From Cercophora sp. LCS_1 (Eukaryota; Ascomycota; Sordariomycetes; Sordariales; Lasiosphaeriaceae): DNA of 64,000 nucleotides. A program made the position numbers and the translations under genes. The DNA is taken from the NCBI GenBank assembly GCA_036250225.1, contig JAPZLL010000046.1, positions 62,001 through 126,000 on the forward strand, written 5' to 3'. This document shows, piece by piece, positions 1 through 12,500 of the stretch; within the stretch, counting starts at the first letter, position 1; every line of letters begins with the position of its first letter. The notes under the pieces are model-generated. The model did no database searches. It had not been told where the DNA came from and worked only from the letters and a program-made list of their open reading frames with translations.

Positions 1-2678
1 GCGTACCCCATTTTCGATTCCTAAGAGCGTAGCCGGGCACGGCTCCAGGCAAAACGAAAACCAGTCGGTTATCCTCCAAGATCTGTGCAAATCTATCCAG
101 GCCTTTGTGACCCTGTTGCTTGGCCGCTTCGTACTCCTCCAGTATGAGCCGCAACGCTGTTTCTTGTCTGTCCCGTCTGCTCCTTTGCACATCGTTGTAT
201 GTGTTGACACAATGCGACCGGGAAAAGCACCACGGCTCGTGACAAAAATCCGATTGAGGAGGAGTCATCCGATGGTCGTAGACGTCTTTGCTCTCAGTTG
301 GTGAACTGTACACCCAAGGTCCCGCGCCAGGGGGCGCAAAAGCAGGTTTATGAATTACGTCTTTGCCAGCATCTTCATCGCTCTCGAATGCTAGCTTGAT
401 ATCAACAACGCAAGGGCTATTGATCTGCAATCCGAGCGTCAGCAGAAACACATTTACCAAGGCACCGAAGGGGATGTTGAACAACAGTACCTCTTCACGC
501 TTGACTCCGGTCGTCATCCCCTCATACTGTATATGGGAGACGCTTGTCATCTTGATAAACGTCCGTCCTCGATCAAGTAGCGAGTCCGCCAAACCCTGGA
601 CGTAGCAGACGGGGAATGCCTGGAGATTCTTGATCTCCATCTCATCTTCATAAGGCCTGAAAACGAAGAGCTCCCGCACAATGCCGTACTGCACACCGTT
701 GAAGTCAATGTATAAACACGACACGTAGAACTCGGTGAATGTGTCGCGGATTCTCCGGATCACCTTGTCCGACTGGATGGCGGATTCTGGGCTTGGAACA
801 AATTCTCCATCCAAAACCCGGTTCGGCACCAGCGATTTCGAGGTTGGCAGGCCCCCTGAGCTAGCCAACACTCTGAAAGCTTGAGGGGTGTTTTGCCTCA
901 TCCGAGATGCCGCAATTGGAACTGCCTCAGTGCCCGGTACCATCCCCAACGCTGGGACATACTCCGCCTGTGTGGCGTCTCGTGCAGGCGCGTAGATGAT
1001 ATCCTCCGCATCAAATAGCATCCACAGATTTTCATAGGCGACATGCTGCACAGCGCCACTCCGCAGACGACCGTAGAGCGAAATACTCTCCGCAAGATAC
1101 TCGTCGAGAAATTCCAGGACGATCTTGAAATGAGACCATGCCAACCGGGTGTATTGTTGAGCAGTAGGGTTGCTGTGATTTGGCTCTAGAAATCGGGAAG
1201 GATAAGTATCTGGTCAGTTCTGCGTGTGGTGGTCAGTGATGGCATAGGTTGACTCAGACATACCAGGTGTCCCTTCCTGTTCATCTCTGTGGATTTGATC
1301 ACTTATTAGGACGGGTTAGTCGGTTCATAGTGCATCATCGTCGAAAGAGAATAATGGACTTACCCCCTGGGGCTGTCACCAAACTTGGAATCCAGTATGG
1401 CAAAGTGCTCCTTCATGCGAGCATAATTCCGCAGGAGCGGCCGAAAAGGCTTCCCGACCTTCAGAAGCTTTCCATCCATAAAAGTAACGGGAACGCCAGG
1501 AACAGAGCCTCTAATGAAATTGCTGACGTCAAACGAGTCTATGCAGATCATCATGATGTCAATGTCAGCGTCAGCGGGCGATGGCGGTTCTGAGGCTGCC
1601 TGGTAGCCAGGCGAAGGAGCTGCCGTGGTCGGTGTGTAAAGTACTCGCACAAGATCCTGGACGCCTATACCACGTTGAAACGCACCCGGGTCTCTCCTAC
1701 CAGCAAAGTTAGCCATAGTACAGCTCCGGACCACGTCCTTGACGACTCAACGGACCAAGGCGACGACTTGATGTCACGATGCACATCGGGGAGGTCACCC
1801 CACTGGTTCAGATAAGACCTGGAATCGTAGAAGCGAATCGCCAAAGAAAAGCCTAGAGGTATTTCCTCACTACCCGCCTCAGATGCGGGAGACTTCGGTT
1901 CGGGGGACGGCGAGGAATCTCTGCTTCGACGGTCCTCCTTCTCGTTCTCGAGCCGCTCGAGACGATCCTCGAGAACTCGCAGGTAGTCAACGACGCCCCG
2001 GACAAGATTTGACGCTTGAGTCTCTGGGTCTTCCCCCACCTCAAACACTGGCCCCGGCGGCGGTGGCACCATGGTGGGCAGCAGGGGGCCGAATTGTCCA
2101 TCGCCCGGATCCGGCTGACGATAGATCTGACGTGGTGCACGGGCAGGTATGGGGGCGGTGGCGCGCCTGTACCGCTTGGTTGTTGCCAGTTTCTTCTTGT
2201 AGGCTGCAAAGATGGATTTAGAGTCGAGTTTACTGGCGACCGTGTTCACGAGCTGCTCGGCGCTGTAGGCGTCTACCCCGACACACGCATCGTCGCTGTC
2301 AGACGAGCTTGGGTCCCTGCCCGACGAGCCGTCAGAAGTTACAGACGCATTTTCATCCCCATCCCCTTCTTCATCAGTTGTGTGGGCAACGGAACCATCG
2401 GGTTTGTCAAGGGTGGCGTTCTGCACCGATCCCGCGTGCGATGGTGGGCGTGACGCCTGCGAGCTTTCAACAGGCGCCTTGACGGTGTCTTCGGCAGAGT
2501 CGCCAGGCACTGACGTTTCTATCGAAGTTGCAAGTGGCTGGTCTGAACACGTCCCGCCTAGTAGTGAATTAGTCAACTCGAATTCTGGGATGTAAAGCAA
2601 ACACAGCATACCGGTGTCAGTCTTACCGCCCTTATGCTCCCCTGGAGGCTCAGTTTCGACTTGGGGTTGAGAAGGCAT
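1..2678 (-). CDS. DUF7025/AAA-type ATPase, N-terminal half, cut by left window edge
   Basis: Minus-strand gene whose C-terminal AAA module would lie left of base 1. The start is taken at the first in-frame ATG (2678); the frame upstream has no ATG. The N-terminal 150 residues are Ser/Asp/Glu-rich and probably disordered, followed by a coiled, charged stretch (VVDYLRVLEDRLERLENEKE). One intron is clear: donor GTAAGT at 1363, acceptor CAG ending at 1210, joining SPR|DTYPSRFLEP in frame. A second lies between roughly 1697 and 1800 (acceptor GGTAG at 1697 behind a GGCTAAC branch point), but its donor is ambiguous. The frame then stays open to base 1. Motifs LFDAEDIIYAP, ERGRTF-like LLDRGRTFIKM and the last visible residues PGYALRNRKWG match the block that precedes the AAA domain in fungal DUF7025 ATPases. 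A 42-nt GT-AG segment at about 2584-2625 is in frame and may or may not be spliced. The cellular role of this family is not established. Confidence 0.72.
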
Positions 2679-3371
2679 CGCGATGACTGCCGGGAGCTGA
2701 ATGATTGTTGTCTGAAGCGAGGGCGCTTGGCCTTCAAGAAGGGCGAAAAGACGGTCCTCGCTCGCTTGCTTGCGACGAGATGGTAAGCGCCGACAACCCC
2801 TTCGGAGATCCTGGGTGAAAGGAGCACCTGAAACGAGCGACTTCCTTCGCCCCCAATGCAATCAGCCGGATAGGGGAACGGGCGTCCTTTCGCATTTGAT
2901 GAGTCCGAATCCCCGCCCATGATTGGTTGTCCACCCACCACAACCTGCTGCGTGGCTCTTGTGCACGTTTCGTTGTAAGCGGGGGAACAGTGATGCGACG
3001 CATTGGAAATTGGTGTGCGCTGCCAAGTCCCTCACAAAATAAACCGCACACCAGCAAACTCTGAGAGTTATTTCCAGGAAAAAAGGAACTTACTTAATAT
3101 TCCGAGACACAATCCAATAGTCTAAAGACTATGGGATATTCTTTCAGTACTGCAGCTTCATATCGCCGCGTATCAAAATATGACATAGCCCGTCTCGGCC
3201 ATATGACGGGGTCTAGGATGGTTTATTGTACGGTCCTTTTTGTCACCCACTTGGCCATCCGCCAACGTCTCGCGGAGTTGGTTGCCTGGTAATACGCAAT
3301 GCACCACATCGTTAGCCGAGTGTCGGGGCCTCACAGAACTCGACAACAGATCGCATCCCCAGGCAGGCGTC
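2679..3371. other. Intergenic region, divergent promoters
   Basis: About 700 bases between the minus-strand AAA-type gene and the plus-strand STAND-like gene. Short ORFs on both strands overlap each other and show no recognisable motif or splice pattern. It probably holds both 5' untranslated regions and promoters. I see no TATA box or repeat I would defend. Confidence 0.4.
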
Positions 3372-3592
3372 ATGGAGGCAGCTCCTGTTGTATTCCGAAA
3401 ACCGACGCGCACCAACTCTGCCGCTGAGTTCGTCGAAAGGGGAGCCGGCATGGAGGTGTTGATGAAGGGTGAGGAGACACCGCAAGGTGTGCTTGAGCTC
3501 CAAGCCCGCTCCGAGTTTGTAGTCGAGATCGATCGATTCGCGCCAAAGGGGGTTGTTTTCGAGTACATCAAGCCCGCATTGTCCACAATTCA
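3372..3592 (+). other. Candidate 5' coding exon of the STAND-like gene
   Basis: Open frame starting at ATG 3372 and running to a stop at 3594-3596. The downstream gene has no in-frame ATG before its first conserved residues (ARFQQTLKKL), so an upstream exon is required. Splicing a donor GTAGTC at 3593 to the AAG acceptor at 3645 would join the two in phase with a 53-nt intron. The donor is weak, there is no clear branch point, and the encoded segment matches nothing I know, so this junction is only a proposal. Confidence 0.25.
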
Positions 3593-3645
3593 GTAGTCTG
3601 ACACCATCACAGTCCAACGATATGCTATGCAACATCACAAAAAAG

Positions 3646-5820
3646 CGTGGCTCGATTCCAGCAGACGCTCAAGAAACTCGCAGCTGTACTCAGCGAGCGA
3701 GGGGTCGATAAAGAGCTCGGCATCGAGATCAAGCAGCCGGGTGATGTCGGATTCAACTTCCAGTACCTGCTGGGGATTACAAACAAGCTCCAAGAGGGTC
3801 GGAACACCCCAAAGACCAAGACTTGCAAAACATTTGTCCGCGAGTGTTATCGAAAGGTCGAGGATCGTCGAGGCGTTATCGTCGGAATCCTAGAGATGGT
3901 ACCCAACGATATGTACGGCTCGGTCCTCTCCGGAGGCTTTACGCTCATCATGGCGGTAAGCTAAATATTCTTCGAAGAAGCCCCTGGCCCACAGATGGCA
4001 GCAGAAGAATCAAGCAGAACCAAGGCTGGCGGACGAGTCCTTGGCCATGGAATTAGTTGGCTGACCCTGAATGATGCAGGCCGTCGAAAAGCACGCAAAA
4101 CAACGGGAGGAAATCCAGAACTGGCTCGCCGCAATACCAGAGACACTGGACGAGGTCCAGCGGTTGTATGAGCTTCATCGCAAATCTCAAAGGCTCCACG
4201 AGTGTGCGAATGAGGTCCTTGTGTCGATGTTCTCGGTGCTAGAGCGAATCGTGAACAAGATAACAGAGTCTTGGCGAGGTAATTTCCCACCATCTGGCTG
4301 AAATCAATGTTGACTGACGAGTCACAGATCGGATTGGTGTTTCAATGGTCGCCGAGAGAGCCGAAAAGATCAAGGGCGTATTCAAGAGCAAATCGAAATC
4401 AACGGCCCTCGTACAGACAACCTCGGCAACCCTGCAGACATCAGCAACACAGAGCATGGAGCCCGACGAGGAAGGCAAGAACTTAACAATAGAGGACGCC
4501 CTGAATGACTTCAAGCTTCAGATGGCCCGGTTCCAGAAGGAAGTCGACATGTGCTCCCAGGAGAGAATGGGACGCATTGAAGACGACACCACCGACATCA
4601 AACGCGGCACCCTAACAATCGCCAAGGAGATCAAGGGTAAGCGCCTCCTCCGTTGACGATCAAGGATGCTAACCCTCGCAAAGAGATGCGAGAATCGGTA
4701 GCCGGAATGGAGAAAGCCGGACAGGATGCAATCGCCTGGATCGAGAACCAGGTCCTGCCGAGGATCGATCGAGCCCAAGCAGACGCACGGGACGAACTCC
4801 TTCTGCATCTCCAGAACACTTTTTACCGGGTCATCGCCAGCAACCCCCTCTTTAACTCCAAGACAGGAGGACGTGAGTGCCCCCAGTTGATTATCGGCCT
4901 TACCACACTGACGTACCACAGTCGACTACGATGAGCTGAAACGCCCTGAGATCGAGGCCCCTAAGCCCCCGCCGCCCTCATACCGCGAACGCAACCAAGG
5001 TATAGCCTCGCGATGGATCGACAAGCTCAAGTTCGAAGCCCATCCTCTCGTAGACATCAAAGATTGCCTCGATCGTTCAGAACTTCTGCGATCGGAGGGG
5101 AAGAACATCGCCAACTACATCCTCAACTCGGACGAGTTAGTCGCCTGGACAAGAAAAGACGAGTCACGAATCCTCACGGTCGAGGTCTGGGATCCCCCAA
5201 CCGAGTTGAACAACCCGCTTTCCTTCGCCAGCGCCGCACTGGTGACGACCCTCATGAGCGCTCAAGCGTTCCCCGTGCTGTCTTTCTTCTGCCAGCATCG
5301 CAACAATGATTCGCCCGCCGAGGACAAGTCCGGTCCGATCGCATTGGCGAACAGCTTGAATGCACAGCTCCTGGAGTTCATCGCGGACCACCGACCGAAT
5401 GTGGACCTCGAGCAGTTGGAGGAGCAGCCGTTCTTCAAGCGGTCGAGGAAGGAGATAAAGGAGGCGATCGCTCTGCTAGAGGCGTTGTTGACGTCGCTGC
5501 CGCGGGGCGATCAAGTCTTTATCGTATTGGATTGCTTTTCGTGCCTGTCCGGCCGAGATAAAGACGGGGAAAAGGTCATCAAAAAGCTGTGTCGCATCGT
5601 CAAAGGCGAGGGGGATGTCAACGTTCGGCTGCTGGTGACGGATCCTCCCGCCAATACCAAGGCCAGGGAAGCGGCGGACTTGTCGCTGTATGTGCCCGAT
5701 TCTGTGATCGGGTCAGGGGTGCTGAATGTAGCGGAGACGACGAAGAAAATCTCCAAGAAGGTGAAAGCTCAGCGTAAGGGAAATGATGCCGAGGAGGGCA
5801 AAAGGGATGATGATGCGTGA
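3646..5820 (+). CDS. Fungal STAND-like protein with helical N-terminal domain and degenerate NTPase region (5' end unresolved)
   Basis: Five exons are supported: 3646-3955, 4080-4278, 4328-4636, 4684-4872 and 4922-5820. All have GT-AG introns of 47-124 nt and every phase closes. The protein starts with a helical domain (ARFQQTLKKLAAVL, then VPNDMYGSVLSGG and AIPETLDEVQRLYELH) resembling the DUF7708-like N-terminal domains of fungal NACHT/STAND proteins. A charged coiled-coil-like middle follows (GRIEDDTTDIKRGTL), then a Pro-rich linker (EAPKPPPPSYRER). The C-terminal 300 residues look like a worn NTPase core: a SGPIALANSLNAQLLEF helix and a Walker-B-like strand QVFIVLDCFSCLSG. Where a GxxxxGKT P-loop would be expected the sequence reads ELNNPLSFASAALV. 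Nucleotide binding is therefore doubtful. No substrate or pathway can be named. The extreme C-terminus is basic/acidic and low-complexity. It is convergent with GUF1. Confidence 0.66.
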
Positions 5821-6714
5821 TGAAGAGCGGCGACAAGGCACTTGTCTTGCCAGGAAGCCGCCGCCAAGCAGGTGTGCAGGCAGGAGCCCAAGGAGTCCGA
5901 CGTCATCCACGGAAGTTGGGTTCGCGCCTCCGAGGCAGAGGCGTGTGATGAGGAAGGTGCGATCGGAACCACCTGTCCGGCCGAGCCATTGCTACCTATT
6001 ATTTTGAGATTTGCTTCCCGCACTTCCCTTTTGCTTCCCTCCACACACAAATTTACGCGTAAGCCCTTTGCCCACCGGTACTTTGATTAGATATTGCACG
6101 AGGGCATGAAGCACTAGCAGCACGACGCAACAAAACACATGTGGTGATACGTTGCTTGAGGTTTGAAAAATATATTTGCCGTGATGCCCGCCGCGGATTT
6201 TAGCTTGCCTCCTTGGATACAAGTAATAAAACGCCGTCTAAAGTCAAAAGGCCTTTTCTTGAGATTGCAAATGCTGACATTGTTTTTTTGAGTATAACGA
6301 GGCTTCTGTTTGCAATTCCAAATTGTTTCGAAACTGTGTAACGCTCTTATATTCTTGATGTAAAGCCATTTAAAACAAGTAGGCAGCAAAAGGGGCGTCT
6401 GTAAATGTTGACGAGTTTTGGGTCTGGGAAAGCTTGACACGAGAAAAAAGAGGAAGAGAAACCGATATTCATGGGAATGTTCGCAGCGATTATGTTTTTG
6501 TATAGTCAAGCTCGTATTCCCTTAGTGCGTTAGAGTCCGGGAAAACTTTGGGATTATAATATGCCAGCTGGGAAATATACATGCCTAAACCATTCGGTAA
6601 TGTGTTGGGAAATCCAGTGAAGTGAGTCATTGCTATCATTTTTTTCCCATCACGATACCAACACCTTGCAATGCGATGTTTTACACAGATATTACATGCC
6701 CCTGTGTCTTGTCC
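5821..6714. other. Convergent intergenic region (3' flanks)
   Basis: About 900 bases between two converging genes. It is more AT-rich than its surroundings and contains only short overlapping ORFs. An AATAAA hexamer occurs on the plus strand at 6235-6240, a possible polyadenylation signal for the STAND-like gene. Nothing else stands out. Confidence 0.4.
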
Positions 6715-8842
6715 TTACTTAGCCAAGAATTTCTGGAACGCCTTTTGCTCAATGACGACGTTGCCCACGGCCCTCAGCTTCTTGCGACCCTCCTTTTGCT
6801 TCTCGAGCAGTTTCCTCCGTCGCGTAATATCCGAAGCATGCAGCTTCGCCAGCACATCCTTTCTAAACGGCTTAATTGTCTCACGAGCAACAATCTTCTT
6901 CCCAGCAGCGGCCTGGATGATGACCTCTGGAGACATTGTTAGCAATAACACACACGCAACAAGACGGAAACGTACCAAACATCTGTCGATCGACATGCTC
7001 CTTGAACTTGGTCACCCACTGCCTCCCAAGTCTGACCGCCTGACTGTTGTGTACCACCCTGGCGATGGCATCTACCGCCTTCTTGTTGACCAGAAGGTTG
7101 AGCTTGACCAGGTCGCTCTCACGCCACCCAGCATCCTCGTAATCAAGCGTCGCATACCCCTTGGAAGCGCCCTTGAGCTTGCCAAACAGATCATCGACCA
7201 AACTGGCTGCCGGTAGCTCGTACTTGAGGATGACCTGGGTGGCATGGAAGAACTCAATGCTCTTCTGGATACCACGCGCGTTCTCACAGATCTCGATGAT
7301 CCGTCCCAAGTATTCCTCCGGCAGGGTGACCGTAGCGTTGACAAACGGCTCGTAGACGGTGGCGCTGCGTATCTTCGGATGATCCTGGTCAGGGAACTCG
7401 GCGGGGTTGGTGATAATGGTCTCCGTCCCGTCCCTCCAAACGACCTTTGTCGGGACCGCGGGCTCAGTGATGATGATATCGGCACCATGCTCCTGTCGTA
7501 ACCTGTCCTGAAAGACAGAGCAGTGCAAGCTCCCCAGGAAGCCCAGCCGCCATCCCGCTCCCAGGGCCTCCGAGTAATCTTTCTGTAGCGTGATACTGCG
7601 ATCGTTCAACACCAGTTGGTTGATACTGTCCGACAATTTCCCATAATCGCCCTGATCCGTCGGAAACGCCGCCACGAAGACCATAGGCTTGGGCTCCTCA
7701 AACCCAGGGTACGGCTCGACCTTATCCTCGGCCCCAACCGTCGTAAACGTATCCCCAATCTTGGAATCCTGAATCCTCTTCATACCCGGGTTAAAATAAA
7801 CATAACCCACCTGCCCCGCCCTCAACACCTTTTGCGGCACCGCATCCGGATACTGAATCCCAACCTCGCCCACAATATACTCCTTCCCCGTCGCAAAACT
7901 AACCACCTTATCGCCCGCCCTAACCGTCCCATCAAATACCCTCACGAGCAAAACCACCCCCTTGAAGGTGTCATACCAAGAATCCACCAGCAACATCCTC
8001 AACAACCCCTTCGGATCACCCACCGGCGCAGGCACCCTCTCAATAACGGCCGGCAACACCTCCCCGATCCCCAGCCCCGTCTTCGCACTAACCTTGACAG
8101 CACCACTGACATCCAGCTCAAACACCTCCTCCAGCTGTCCCAGTGCCCGCTCCACATCCGCCGTCGGCAAATCCACCTTATTCACAACCGGCACTAGTTC
8201 CAACCCCTGCGCAAAGGCCAAATAGAAATTCGCCACCGTCTGCGCCTGCACACCCTGGCTCGCATCAACGAGCAAGATGGCGCCTCCGCAACTGGCGTAC
8301 GACCGCGTCACTTCGGCGCGGAAATCCACATGGCCCGGCGTATCCACCAAATGTAGCAGGTAATCCTCGCCTTTATGCCTGTAAATCATGGTGCACGTCT
8401 GCGCCTTGACTGTGATGCCGCGCTCGCGCTCGACGTCCAGCTTGTCGAGGATTTGCTTGTTGCCGTCCGAGGCGGATATGGTGCCAGTGTGTTCGAGCAG
8501 ACGGTCGGAGAGGGTAGATTTGCCGTGGTCGATGTGGGCGACGATGCAAAAGTTGCGGTAGCGGTCGATGGGGATTTGGGAGATACGGGCCTCGAGGTCG
8601 GCCGCGCGGCGTTCGAGAGGGAGGGCGGGCTTGCTTGAGGTCGTGTTCGTGCGAATCTGGGAGGTGGGGAGGAGGAGAGAGAGTGATCGGAGACATGGCC
8701 GGAGAAGGAGGGGAGAGGGGGGCTGTCGCGGGAGGCGGCGGATGGTGCTACCTGTGAGGGAGGAAACCGAGGGCGCTCGGCTTCGCAGCGGGAGGCGCAG
8801 CCATGGTCGCATGAGGGCGTCGAGACCCGACGCACTACGCAT
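6715..8842 (-). CDS. guf1: GUF1, mitochondrial elongation factor 4 (LepA-type translation GTPase)
   Basis: Two exons, 8842-6976 and 6926-6715, with a 49-nt intron (GTACGT...CTAAC...CAG), give 692 residues. LepA/EF4 acts on the ribosome and promotes back-translocation and fidelity; the fungal form works on mitochondrial ribosomes. The first 70 residues are Arg/Ser/Leu-rich and lack acids, as expected for a mitochondrial presequence. GTPase motifs are complete: AHIDHGKST (residues 102-110), DTPGH (167-171) and NKVD (221-224). The LepA-specific C-terminal domain follows, including ASDITRRRKLLEKQKEGRKK near the end, which only appears when the small last exon is spliced on. Length and domain order match the family. 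The gene shows no defect. The next gene, also on the minus strand, ends 672 bases upstream of its start. Confidence 0.95.
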
Positions 8843-9514
8843 GCAATTGGCGCCTTGGGGGCATGAAATCTCGTGGTGGTGACAAGTAGCGTGTCGTGAT
8901 GGTCTTTCGGCGGTTGTTCTGCGCAGTTCGGGATGTGGTCGCTAAATTTCACCCGCCCAGATTTCGTAAATGTCCTTATCTTATCGGGCGCCAAGACAAG
9001 GCGGAAGTATCGCAACAAGTAAATACGGGCATTTCCCTAACAAAGGGGGTATAGTCTAAGTACAGGTACCTGCGCCGCCCTGGGCAAATCAGGATGGCAC
9101 CAGCAAACACCGCGCAAGGTGCGTGTGGCTCCCACGCTATAAACAAAGCCCCTATATACGTCCACATGGCCCAAAAGTCCATACATTCATCCCAGCTGTG
9201 CCAGACAAGTCCAAGTCCAAGTCGCGTCCACATCATTATCCGCTCAGATCGTAGCTCTTGGCGTTTCTGGCACTCCTGACACCACTTCTTCCACTCCAAG
9301 CACTCGTCGTGCTCCCAGCGCTCCAGCTGCTGCTGCGGGACCCGTTCTTTCGGAACCCGCTGTGGCCGAGTGTAGTAAAATAGCGAATCGCCGGCGACAG
9401 CTCGCCGCTCCGTCCACTCGGGCTGTGGTCGCCCTCCTCGTCGTATTTCTCTCGCAGATCCAACAGTCCGGATGGTAGATCATCGCCAAGATCGGGGGGT
9501 GTAAGTGGTCCTTC
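8843..9514. other. Intergenic region (guf1 promoter, MIT-gene 3' flank)
   Basis: About 670 bases. It should contain the guf1 promoter and 5' UTR and the 3' UTR of the upstream MIT-domain gene. The ORFs here are short shadows. I see no RNA gene, repeat or clear core-promoter element. Confidence 0.4.
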
Positions 9515-12500
9515 CTAGTTGACAACCCATTCGCTGCCGCGCTTGATGAATTTGTCCAGCATCAACGTCAGATCCGAGAGCACAAAGCGACAGATGTAAA
9601 ACCCAAAGAACTCGGCCGCATGCCTAGTGCAGAGCTCAAGCCCAACTTGCGTCTTGTCGGCGTGTCGCAGCCCAGGATCCTCAACCTGTCTCGCGATTTG
9701 GTCTGGGCGCCCGGTTAGCATGGTTCTGCAAACTGGATCTAGCCGGGCAAACTTACCAATTACCTGAGCGACATCAAACAATCTAGCCAACGAGGCCATG
9801 TAGGCTGCATTGGGGCCTGAAAACTGTGCGCTCCCGATGTCCCGCTTTGCCGGTCGGCTGGTCGGATGGCTGGTCATTGGCAGGCTCGGCAGCAGCGTAT
9901 CCTTCCCGCCAGCCCCGTCGACTGACGTAGCGACCGCACTAGCTCCCCCGCTTCCACCCTTGCCGCCGTACGATGTCGCCATGCCCGGCAGGTTGGCCGA
10001 ACTCCCCTTGCTACGTAGCCTTCGCCAAGAGAAACTACTGCCCTTGCCGGTGACGCTAGCTGACCGCGGCATCGACGAAGCCTCGCCCTCGACGGCATTG
10101 GCGTCCTTGAACATGGCACCGGCGCCTTGGACGCCAACCTCGGTTCCGAGCTTCCGTGTCAAGACGGCCTGGATCTGCTCCAACACACTCTCCAGCGACT
10201 GCATCTCCTCGAGAACCGCGTCGGCGTCGCAGTTATCGACCTTGGCCAGCTTCTGGAGAGCAGCAGTGAGGTAGTCGCAATTGGCAATCTTGTCTTCCAG
10301 GTTCTTGAGCTTCACGCCCTTCACGCGCCAAACGTCTCTCGGGACAAAGAGCTTGTTGCTCAGGTAGCCTCCACGGGGGTGGCAGAGGGTCTGGTAGAGG
10401 CACCGCATCAGCCAGAATGGTCGGAGCAACGTGTCGTTGGGGCAGGGCTCGAGGGGAACTGGCCCATCAGGCATCACCGGATTAGGCGAGCCTGGTGTTG
10501 TCGGCGAATGGATGTGGTTCTCGAACAAGTAAAAGCCGCCCGTCGCCAGACTGTTTGACCGCTCTTTGGTAAATGCAGCTGCGAGAGGCGTCGGAATAGA
10601 CGGCAGCGTAGGGAGTCGGGTGGAAGAGCCACCGATCCCATACTGGTTACTTAGAGGCGTGCCCGGCGACAGATCGGATGCGTCGTCAATGTTGATATTT
10701 GAAACAGAAAGATTTCGAGACTTGATGCTCTTGAGGCTTGACGACGAAAAGTTCTTGCGCAAACCCGGGCGCGCAACCGACGGCGAACCCGAGCGAGGTA
10801 GGTCATCTTGAGCGAACGCCGAGGGTGGCAGAGGAGGGGTGCTCGTCTCGTCGCGAATCGTGCTGGGGACCGGGGACGGAGTTGGTTTGGCTGACAGAGG
10901 TGCTGTTGTTCTTGTGGGACCCGCTGACAAGGCCTGGCGCTGTTGCACGATGTAGCTTCCGGATTTTGGAGGCACTGCCGGAATCGCTGGTCCTGCCGTT
11001 GCCGGAACGGTTGCTTGGGTAAACTTCGAAGTCTCGATCTTCAACTGCTTTGGATTCTGCCCCGACATGCGCCGGTTCCTCACACTCTGTGTTGAACCCT
11101 GTGAGCCTGCCGAGTTGGGTTGCGGCGGGAGCTGTGGGAGAGCCTGCTTGGGAGGCGGCTGCAATGGCCCCGTCGTCTGCGGCAAGGGAAGGTGTTCGCT
11201 CACCGTCGTGAGCACCGTTGTGGAAGTCGGCGGGTTGGACCCCATGGAGCTGTGCCAGGTCCGGTTCGTCCCCCAGCTGGAATCCGATTCTCGCGGTACA
11301 CCAGGCCTGGGCTGTCCAAACGCAAAGTCTTCGATAACATAACCCCTGGTCATCTCTTCCAATATCCGTTCCTCTTCGTCGGTATCGTTGCCATCATTGT
11401 CGTCGCCAAATCCTCCGCTCAAGGCCTCCTGCTGCCTGTATTCTTCGTCCTCCATCTGTTGTTGTAACCGCAGTTTCCTCTCTCTTTCAACCGCCAGCTC
11501 CAGCGCTTCCCGCTCGCTCTCCCGCACCTTTTCTCTTGCCAGCTCTACCCTCCGCAGCGTGCTTACGGGTTGGTCCTGCCTTTCGTCTTGGTATATATCG
11601 TCGCCAAATTGCGAGTCGGGTTCATATCCATCATCATACGCAGCCTCAATCGCATCGTCGAGCGCAGCGTCGAACTCAGCCTCTGTGTCTCCGCTAGGAC
11701 CCCGGATGTGCCTCCGCCTGATGTTCAAGGATGACGACCGTGAGTGAACAGAAGAAGCGCTACTGCCAGCAGATTCGTCAATGGGGTCGAGCCAAGAGAC
11801 GGATTCGTGGCTATTTCCTCGTTGGTGTCCTCTCTGAGGAGCGCTAGGGGCGAGCAAGGCCCCAGACATGGAAAAATCGGCTCGAACTATTCCGTTCGGA
11901 CTGTCTCGCTCTGGCGGAGGTGGGGGTGGGTGAGATGGCGAAGACGGTCGTCGCGGGGACAACGGAGGCGGCATGTACGGATCGTCCATCGGCGGTTGTA
12001 GCCTTAGGCTTAGATTGCTGTCCTGCCGTGCCCTTGAAAAGGCGGAGTGGAGAGAATACTGTGAGTTCAGGTGTGTGCCTGCGTTAACCTGAGGGTCACG
12101 CGAAGTCTCGACCGACAGCCCAGGCGGGGCTCTCGAGGCCAGTGGTCGCCGTGCCACAGATGTAGGCATCGAGTAACTTGGAATTGCGGGTTCGCCCTTG
12201 AGTTCGTGACCTCGCCCATTTGGACTTTTTGGGGAACCCAGGAAGCCTGTTCCAACAGGACTGCTGCCAATCTGTGCGGCAACAAGTTCGCTTGAATCGT
12301 TGCTTTCTGGACGGTGCGGCAGTTCCTTGTCATCCACCTCAAAGCCCCCGCCGAGCTCGTCAAGCTCAATAATACGAGCCGTATACGTTGTGTGCTACAG
12401 GGTAGGTATGTTAGCTAGATTCCCTTCAAGAAAGCAGCCCTCGCAGAGCCAAGTCTACTTACAATTGCCTCCAGCTTATTCCGGTCTTCCTCGGCAGACG

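Noticed and set aside
7616..8197. 193-residue His/Arg-rich plus-strand ORF
   Set aside because: Antisense shadow of the guf1 GTPase domain; composition follows the codon bias.
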